A stretch of DNA of 64,000 nt from Staphylococcus epidermidis (GTDB taxonomy: Bacteria; Bacillota; Bacilli; Staphylococcales; Staphylococcaceae), in assembly GCF_006742205.1 (NCBI RefSeq), contig NZ_AP019721.1:558001-622000 (forward strand), given 5' to 3'. Under the pieces are notes generated by a model. That model ran no database searches, was not told the DNA's origin, and saw only the letters and a list, made by a program, of their open reading frames with translations. Position numbers and translations under genes: made by a program. Below, piece after piece: positions 58,210 through 64,000 of the stretch (position 1 is its first letter; every line of letters starts with the position of its first letter).

Positions 58210-58530
58210 ATGAATGTACAGTTTAAGAAAGGTGCTTTAGAATTAATTGTTCTGCTAATTATTAAAAAAGAAGATCAGTATGGTTATTCACTTGTACAAA
58301 ATATCTCCAGATATATGACCATAGCTGAAGGTACAGTTTATCCTCTGCTAAGGCGTTTGGTTAAAAGTGGGGAACTGAGTACGTATTATCAACCTTCAAC
58401 TGAAGGTCCGTCTCGAAAGTATTATCAATTAACTCAACAGGGGGCTGCGAGAGTTAATCAATTAGAGGAGGATTGGAAATTGTTTACGGAAGCTGTAGAA
58501 CATTTCATTGAGGAGAGTGAGAATGAATGA
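58210..58530 (+). CDS. PadR-family regulator
   Basis: This 106-residue protein is a minimal PadR winged helix: KKGALELIVLLIIKKEDQYGYSLVQNI, then EGTVYPLLRRLVKSGEL and a wing GPSRKYYQLTQQG. PadR proteins typically repress their own operon with genes for envelope proteins or efflux pumps. GAGGAGG precedes ATG 58210. Its stop overlaps the DUF1700 start (ATGA), so the three genes at 58210-59887 are one operon. Confidence 0.9.
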   Translation: MNVQFKKGALELIVLLIIKKEDQYGYSLVQNISRYMTIAEGTVYPLLRRLVKSGELSTYYQPSTEGPSRKYYQLTQQGAARVNQLEEDWKLFTEAVEHFIEESENE

Positions 58531-59087
58531 ATAAAAATGATTATTTAAAAGAACTTAAAAAGCATTTGAAACATATGAATAAAGAAGAAAAAGAAGATAT
58601 TTTGAATGAATACGATACGCATTTTTATAGCGGACAGCAAGAGGGAAAGTCTGAATCAGACGTGTGTAAAGAATTAGGTAATCCAAAATTAATAGGTAAG
58701 GAACTTACAGCTACTTCCAGTGTAGAAAATGCACATCAAAAAGTGTCGTTAATGAATATTTCATCCGCAATTGTAGCAGTAATGGGGCTAAGTTTGCTTA
58801 ACTTTTTTATTGTTATAATACCAGCTTTTTTATGCATTTTGCTCGTATTAACCTTCATCATTTTTACTCTAGCTTCACTAGCTGCACCATTGATGTTGCT
58901 CATTAAAGGAATTATGGATGGTTTTCATTCCATTATCTTATATGACGCATTTATGACTGGTTTAATGTTTGGTGTTGGACTCGTACTTGCAGTGGTGACT
59001 TACTATCTCATTAAGTGGCTATTTGATGTGACTATGAAATATCTAAAATGGAATATCTCTATTGTCAAAGGAAGTGTACAATCATGA
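58527..59087 (+). CDS. DUF1700 membrane protein
   Basis: This 186-residue protein has a soluble N-terminal DUF1700 segment (KNDYLKELKKHLKHMNKEEKEDIL... GNPKLIGKEL, residues 1-55), typical of proteins coupled to PadR regulators, and three or four membrane helices from residue 75. ATG 58527 overlaps the padR stop by 4 nt, and the last 4 nt overlap the next gene's start. It may pass a signal from the membrane to PadR, as suggested for other PadR-DUF1700 pairs, but this is inferred. Confidence 0.85.
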   Translation: MNKNDYLKELKKHLKHMNKEEKEDILNEYDTHFYSGQQEGKSESDVCKELGNPKLIGKELTATSSVENAHQKVSLMNISSAIVAVMGLSLLNFFIVIIPAFLCILLVLTFIIFTLASLAAPLMLLIKGIMDGFHSIILYDAFMTGLMFGVGLVLAVVTYYLIKWLFDVTMKYLKWNISIVKGSVQS

Positions 59088-59887
59088 AAAAAATTGCAGC
59101 GATAATATTTTTAATAGGCTTGTCACTAATTATTATTTGTAGCGTGGGAGTTTATGCACAAAATAAAAAATTGAGTAAAGACAATCAATATAATAATCAA
59201 ACAACAAATTTAATGAAAAACTATGATGATAATACTGTGAAAAGTATTTACGTTGATGGAAAAGTAAGTGATATAACTGTGAAAAAAGGTAAACATTTTT
59301 CGGTTAAGTCCAAAGGGAATGACAAAAATTTAAACGTAACTAGCAAGGTGAACAATCAACGTTGGGTAATTACAGAGCGTCAAACAAGTCCACATATTAA
59401 TTTTAGAATACAAGGTAAAGTTAGTAATCACATTACGATTACAGTACCTAAATATATTAAAAACATAGATATTAAAACTAATGCCGGGGATTTAAATATT
59501 GTTGGAGTAAATAGTGGCACAGGAAGATTTGATGCTGAATCTGGAGACATTAAAGTTCAAAAAGGACGATATAAAAAGGTGACACTTCATAATGAGGATG
59601 GGGATATTCATACGAAAGATATTCATTTTAATCAAGCTAATATTCAAAATGACAATGGGGATATTCAAATGAAACAATTAGACCCTGATATTCCTTTACG
59701 TATTAAAAATGAAGAAGGGGATATAAACTTGAATTATAAAAAAGAACTTCATCACACCCAAATCATCACTCGTAATGAAGAAGGGGAAACAGACATCGAT
59801 CATCGTGTGTTATATAATAGTAAAGTTGAAAATGGAAATAATAAAGTGAAATTAATCAATGAAAATGGAGATATTAAAGTAAAATAA
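59084..59887 (+). CDS. DUF4097 repeat-rich exported protein
   Basis: This 267-residue protein has an N-terminal membrane anchor (residues about 4-22) and an extracellular beta-solenoid-like domain built of short repeats with Gly-Asp cores (AGDLNI, SGDIKV, DGDIHT, NGDIQM, EGDINL, EGETDI, NGDIKV), as in DUF4097 proteins. ATG 59084 overlaps the DUF1700 stop (ATGA) and is favoured over the upstream frame. It completes the PadR-DUF1700-DUF4097 operon; an envelope-stress role is plausible but unproven. Confidence 0.85.
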   Translation: MKKIAAIIFLIGLSLIIICSVGVYAQNKKLSKDNQYNNQTTNLMKNYDDNTVKSIYVDGKVSDITVKKGKHFSVKSKGNDKNLNVTSKVNNQRWVITERQTSPHINFRIQGKVSNHITITVPKYIKNIDIKTNAGDLNIVGVNSGTGRFDAESGDIKVQKGRYKKVTLHNEDGDIHTKDIHFNQANIQNDNGDIQMKQLDPDIPLRIKNEEGDINLNYKKELHHTQIITRNEEGETDIDHRVLYNSKVENGNNKVKLINENGDIKVK

Positions 59888-60001
59888 AGGTATTTTTCTA
59901 ACATTAGCTCAAAATTGAGGAAAGAAGTATTTTCAATAAATAATGAATGGTGTATTTTAATATGCACTTTTTTGCAGATTTTAATTTGAATAAATTTAGA
60001 G

Positions 60002-60048
60002 AAAGGAAGTAGGACTCATGATAATATCCTGCTCCCTTTTTTTATTTC
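60002..60048. terminator. Imperfect bidirectional terminator
   Basis: AGGAAGTAGGACTC and TCCTGCTCCCT pair imperfectly between the convergent DUF4097 and glycosylase genes, with TTTTTTT following. Confidence 0.55.
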
Positions 60049-60659
60049 CATGTATCGTCGGGATTTTGAAAATCTGATTTGCGCATTCTAGAGACATATG
60101 GATTGCCTTTAACAGTGAAACGTAGTGGTTTATTTGTCCATTCTCCTTTATTAGGAATACCGATACGACCACTTTCTATAATAGTTTTTGGATATTTGCG
60201 ATGATTGGTATCTATAGATAATTTGCAGTCATTTAAGGTTGAGCCATCAATTGATCGTGGAATATTGAAAGCTTTAGTCCACTTTCCTGGACCATTAGTG
60301 AGCTCGTATCCAGATTTTCCACGATTGACGTTCATAGCGCCGATACCTTCATCTGGTTCAATAGCACGAATAAGTACACCTTCTGGTATGCCCTCAGTCC
60401 GTGTAACAAAATTGATTAATAAGTGCGTATGCATCACATGTGCATATATCGTGCCACCTTTTTTATATAAAGAAGTCACTTTTGGTGTTATTTTGCCACC
60501 AAAACCATGTGCAGCTTTATCTTGTATACCTAAATAAGCTTCAGTTTCTACAATATATCCAGTATATGTTTGATAGTCATCTTGGTAAATAATTTTAACA
60601 CCTAATAAAGCTTTTGCAGTTTGGGTTGTCTGCTGATTTATAAAGTCCAAATATATCAC
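60042..60659 (-). CDS. 3-methyladenine DNA glycosylase (AAG/MPG family)
   Basis: This 205-residue protein matches the eukaryote-like AAG family: [37 protein letters not shown] with the catalytic Glu, [10 protein letters not shown] and [14 protein letters not shown]. It excises alkylated purines in base-excision repair. GAGGTGATAT precedes ATG 60659. Length is typical. Single gene. Confidence 0.9.
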
Positions 60660-60855
60660 CTCTCTTTTTTATTAAAAGTATTTACTAAAAAATGTAAAAT
60701 GTAATATTATGTTTCATATTACTATTTTTATTTAAAATACGTTTTGTTATACTTTTAATATGAGTTTTAATAGAAATAAACTCTTATTAATGTAACAAAT
60801 AATGTGTTGATTTAAAACACTTGTTTTAATGACAAAATGAAAAGGAGTATATCTA

Positions 60856-61428
60856 ATGAGAGAAAAAGTTAGATTTACACAAGCTTTTAAATTATTTTGG
60901 ACTAACTATTTTAATTTTAAAGGACGCTCACGTAGAAGTGAGTATTGATTTGCCATGTTATGGCATTTAATTTTTATGATTCCTACAATTATTGGTTACT
61001 CTTTTGGAATGTTCTGTTTAATATCAAGTGAAACTTTTAAAAGTAAAGGATTTCTCTTGTTGGGGGTAGGAATTTTTATCTTTTCTTTAATTTATATTTT
61101 GATTTATAGTTTAGTTACATTAATACCTAATGTTGCGATATTATCAAGAAGATTCCATGATCGCTCAATGACGATGACTCTTCCGATTATTTTTTATGTT
61201 TTCACTGTCATTGTATCAGGTTTTAATTATTTACCAAATATAGATAATTCAGCGGTATTAATATTTATGGGAATTATCTGCTTAATCTACTGGATTGGGT
61301 CGATATTAATATTAGTATTGACTTGCTTAGATAGTAAAACAGAGTCTAATAAATATGGACCAAGTCCAAAGTACAATCGTAACGAGACAAATTTCCATGG
61401 TGATAATGCTAATCCAGTTGATAAATAA
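60856..61428 (+). pseudogene. DUF805 membrane protein interrupted by a nonsense codon
   Basis: From ATG 60856 (AAAGGAG 9 nt upstream) the frame reads FKGRSRRSEY and then a TGA at 60946-60948, exactly where DUF805 proteins have Trp (RRSEYWFA). The same frame then continues open through four helices (LSRRFHDRSM etc.) to TAA 61426-61428. A single TGG to TGA change explains this. Internal ATG 60955 could give a shorter 157-residue protein lacking the conserved N-terminus, but it has no RBS. Function of DUF805 is unknown. Confidence 0.85.
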
Positions 61429-61447
61429 AATTTAAACAATAATATAG

Positions 61448-61478
61448 CCCGAGACAATCATGATTGTCTCGGGTACTT
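61448..61478 (+). terminator. Terminator after DUF805
   Basis: CCCGAGACAATCA and TGATTGTCTCGGG form a perfect 13-bp palindrome with no spacer (61448-61473). Confidence 0.85.
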
Positions 61479-61841
61479 TAATTGTATTGATAGTTTGTGA
61501 TTGAATTGAAAATGCCCATGCATTATGCGTGAGCGTTATCAAGTTTAGTTATTATCCTTGTATGGCTTTATATGTATTTCAGCTCTTTTGTTGTCCTCCC
61601 TCTGATAACAAAATCTCAAGTTAAGATTTAATTATCAAGTTTACTTATTTTAGTGATACCTAGTTTGTTCTTCATGCTATATGATGATAGAAAAATACAT
61701 GTTTATAGCAAACCGGAATTTATTAAACGTCATCAAGTCAATAAAAACCAATGAATTTAAGCTTAATATTAATTTCGCAATATCTATTTGCTGCTTCATA
61801 TCAAAAAACATAATTGAAATTGTGTATGCTAAAAATTTTAT

Positions 61842-62015
61842 ATGTTAGCACCTACGTTAATAATTATCTCAATGATTCATATCACTGTGGAACTTCATAT
61901 GCAGCGATGTACGATTGTATCAACGCTGACATGTTTATTCATTTCAACTTTAATCACGGTATCGTTGATTCAAATTAAACGTCTTAAAAAGGATAACAAC
62001 TTAAATCAAATATGA
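61842..62015 (+). pseudogene. Possible remnant of a membrane transporter C-terminus
   Basis: A 57-codon frame (MLAPTLIIISMIHITVEL ... STLITVSLIQIKRLKKDNN) gives hydrophobic helices and a basic tail like the end of a major-facilitator transporter, with no RBS or N-terminal part. It overlaps the 3' end of araB on the other strand. The rest of 61479-61841 is AT-rich with no recognised gene. Confidence 0.3.
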
Positions 62016-63611
62016 TAATTCAGGATATTGACGACCTAATAAATCATGTAGTTCACAATATTTATGGTAGAGTGGTTTATAAGCTTGAACTTTTTGGATT
62101 TCAGGTTCTTGTATATAAGCTATAGGTTGCTTCATAGATAATGCCGCCTCTTTTAATGTACTATATGCATTCCCAACATTTGCACCTAACATCGCTGCAC
62201 CTAATGCTGAAGCATTAGATGAATCTATGACGACAACCCTTTTATTTAAAACATTTGCATAAATTTCAACGAGTAATTTACTCTTTTGTGGGATACCACC
62301 AGACGCATACACTGTATGAACAGGAATATGATTATCTTCAAATTGTTTCATAATTAATTTTGTTCCAAATGCTGTAGCTTCAATATATGCTCGATGAATC
62401 ATTTCATACGGTGTTTGAAGTGTAAGACCAAAGATACTTCCAGTTAGATGACTATTACTAAGTATACTACGATTTCCATTCAACCAATCTAAAACAACAA
62501 CATGTTGTTCTTCTATTCTAATGTGACTTGCTAATTCCTCTAAATAGTTAAGCACAGGCATATGATGTTCATTTGCTTGATCTACAATATGTTTAGGTGC
62601 TTGGTTCTTTGAGTATTCAAACAAATCACCGACAGCTGGTTGACCAGCTTCATAGGCATATAATCCAGGTATAATAGCATTTTTAACTGAGCCAGTTATT
62701 GAAGAAATGGGTACTTGTCTTGAATCTAGCATGAGATGACAAGTACTTGTACCAATGACTGCAGTGAATTCTCCAGCTTCTATTGCCCCAACACCTAAGA
62801 CGCCAGAATGTGCATCTATGATAAAAGGTGAAACCTGGACATCTTGAGAAAGCCCCCATATTTGTTGATAGTCTTTACATAAACGACCTGCACTTTCTCC
62901 AATTGATATGATTGGCGCTTCACATTTTTCTTTGACGATTTTAGGTAAATCAGGATCCACGCTATGGAAGAAGTCGTAATTAAATCCAGCTTCATTGTCC
63001 CAAAAACCTTTAAAACCAATACCACAATTTGATCGTATATTTGAATTTGTTAGTATACTAGTGATGTAATCTCCAGCTTCCATTATATACCGTGCTCTTC
63101 TAAGTATTTCTGGTGCTTCATGTTTAACTTCCAGGATTTTCGGTATCATCCATTCGCTATTTACGCTTGAGCCATAATAATCTAACCAATTTTTATTCTT
63201 ACTCATCTGAATCATATAGTTTGCCTCATCTTGAGCTCCATGATGTTTCCATAATTTTACGTACGCGTGTGGATTTGTCTTTAAATCTTCATGACGATGA
63301 AGCGGTTCAAATTGTTCATCGAGAAAGATAATTGTACTGCTTGTAAAGTCGACTCCAATTCCAACCACATCGTTTTTATTAACTTTACTATCTTCTAATA
63401 CAAATTGAACGCCTTGTTCAAGAATTTGTAAATAGTCGTCAGCATTTTGTAAGAAGTAGTTTTCAGGTAACGGTTTATCATATAATGAGTTCATATAAGT
63501 TCCGTTCGCATAGTCTTCCTCATATCTTGATATGATATGTCCGTTGGATGTGTCAGCTAATATCACTCTTCCAGAAGCGGTTCCAAAATCAATTCCTATA
63601 CTATAACTCAT
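62001..63611 (-). CDS. araB: Ribulokinase-family FGGY sugar kinase (AraB)
   Basis: This 536-residue FGGY kinase begins YSIGIDFGTASGRVILAD (phosphate-binding loop) and has VGIGVDFTSSTIIFLDE and, near the C-terminus, TVYASGGIPQKSKLLVEIYANVL and SSNASALGAAMLG. These fit staphylococcal AraB, which phosphorylates L-ribulose (and often ribitol or other pentuloses). Start ATG 63611 has AGGAGG upstream. There are no other ara genes in the window, so the pathway role is unsupported by context. The 389 nt upstream to 64000 are AT-rich with repeated TGTAAAC on the minus strand (about 63680-63710); I found no clear operator. Confidence 0.85.
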   Translation of the reverse strand: MSYSIGIDFGTASGRVILADTSNGHIISRYEEDYANGTYMNSLYDKPLPENYFLQNADDYLQILEQGVQFVLEDSKVNKNDVVGIGVDFTSSTIIFLDEQFEPLHRHEDLKTNPHAYVKLWKHHGAQDEANYMIQMSKNKNWLDYYGSSVNSEWMIPKILEVKHEAPEILRRARYIMEAGDYITSILTNSNIRSNCGIGFKGFWDNEAGFNYDFFHSVDPDLPKIVKEKCEAPIISIGESAGRLCKDYQQIWGLSQDVQVSPFIIDAHSGVLGVGAIEAGEFTAVIGTSTCHLMLDSRQVPISSITGSVKNAIIPGLYAYEAGQPAVGDLFEYSKNQAPKHIVDQANEHHMPVLNYLEELASHIRIEEQHVVVLDWLNGNRSILSNSHLTGSIFGLTLQTPYEMIHRAYIEATAFGTKLIMKQFEDNHIPVHTVYASGGIPQKSKLLVEIYANVLNKRVVVIDSSNASALGAAMLGANVGNAYSTLKEAALSMKQPIAYIQEPEIQKVQAYKPLYHKYCELHDLLGRQYPELSYLI

Positions 63612-64000
63612 GTGTATGCCTCCTATATATAGCGTAATTGTAATAAATCATATTGTTCTGAGTCGACGATTTGATGTTTAAGTATAGTTTACATGAATGT
63701 AAGTGTTTACAAAAATGATAATTATATTTTCGAATCATCTTACATACAATTTATTTACGTTAATTGCCGAAATCTATGGAATATTACAAGAAAAAGTGTA
63801 ACAATATGTAAGTGAAACACTGCTGATAAAAGTTGAATTTAAAAAGTCTTATATTGCTATTTTCAAGTATAAAGTGTTTGATATGTTTAGCCAAAAAGCT
63901 ACCCCTTTATGGCAGACATCTTAAAAAATCAGGGGATTGAAAGTAATTTAAGACTTTAAACGTTCTTCTATTTAAAAATTTGTCCAATTAAAAGCAGATG

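Noticed and set aside
60946..60948. Selenocysteine or other recoding at the DUF805 TGA
   Set aside because: Homologues have Trp there, and no SECIS-like hairpin or selenium genes are present.

Overview
This window is low-GC Firmicutes chromosome with a Staphylococcus gene order. The combination narGHJI-nreABC-narT-sarZ, rsp, hssRS/hrtBA and tcaR-tcaA-tcaB is staphylococcal. From memory, the TcaR protein looks the same as the crystallised S. epidermidis TcaR, so S. epidermidis or a very close coagulase-negative relative is most likely. No IS element, prophage, CRISPR array, tRNA or rRNA was seen; this reads as core chromosome.

Layout. 1-2150: end of the assimilatory/dissimilatory nitrite reductase operon (nirB tail, nirD, sumT for siroheme). 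2150-12430: nitrate respiration, with narGHJI running into the oxygen/nitrate-sensing nreABC genes, then the nitrate transporter narT. Two matching palindromic motifs upstream of narG and narT are candidate NreC sites. 13-19.6 kb: sarZ, a nitroreductase, small membrane proteins, a GltP-type symporter, a PNPOx-fold protein and the large AraC-type regulator rsp. The 1.1-kb gene-free gap next to rsp ends in a terminator and may hold a long RNA like SSR42. 20.7-28.4 kb: a DUF1722 protein, a sucrose-type PTS permease with LacI-type operators, a CorA transporter, a decayed copper locus (copCD-ycnI) and small enzymes. 28.5-37.5 kb: three cell-envelope glycosyl/glycerophosphate transferases, a lipoprotein and a lactate permease. 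37.7-43.5 kb: mqo, then heme sensing and efflux (hssRS divergent from hrtBA), followed by STAR-like 59-bp tandem repeats. 43.5-51.5 kb: a DUF218 protein, tcaRAB, and a TetR/HlyD/MFS efflux set. 51.6-60 kb: membrane and thioesterase genes, a second CorA, fni, gltS, and a PadR-DUF1700-DUF4097 operon. 60-64 kb: a 3-methyladenine glycosylase, a DUF805 gene interrupted by a nonsense codon, and araB.

Functional logic. The first 12 kb is one physiological unit: nitrate import (NarT), reduction to nitrite (NarGHI, matured by NarJ), reduction to ammonia (NirBD with SumT-derived siroheme), all under the NreABC sensor. Most other genes are single transcription units separated by strong, often bidirectional, hairpin terminators. 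Three loci carry inactivating lesions (copCD, ycnI, DUF805); either the strain is losing these genes or the assembly has local errors.
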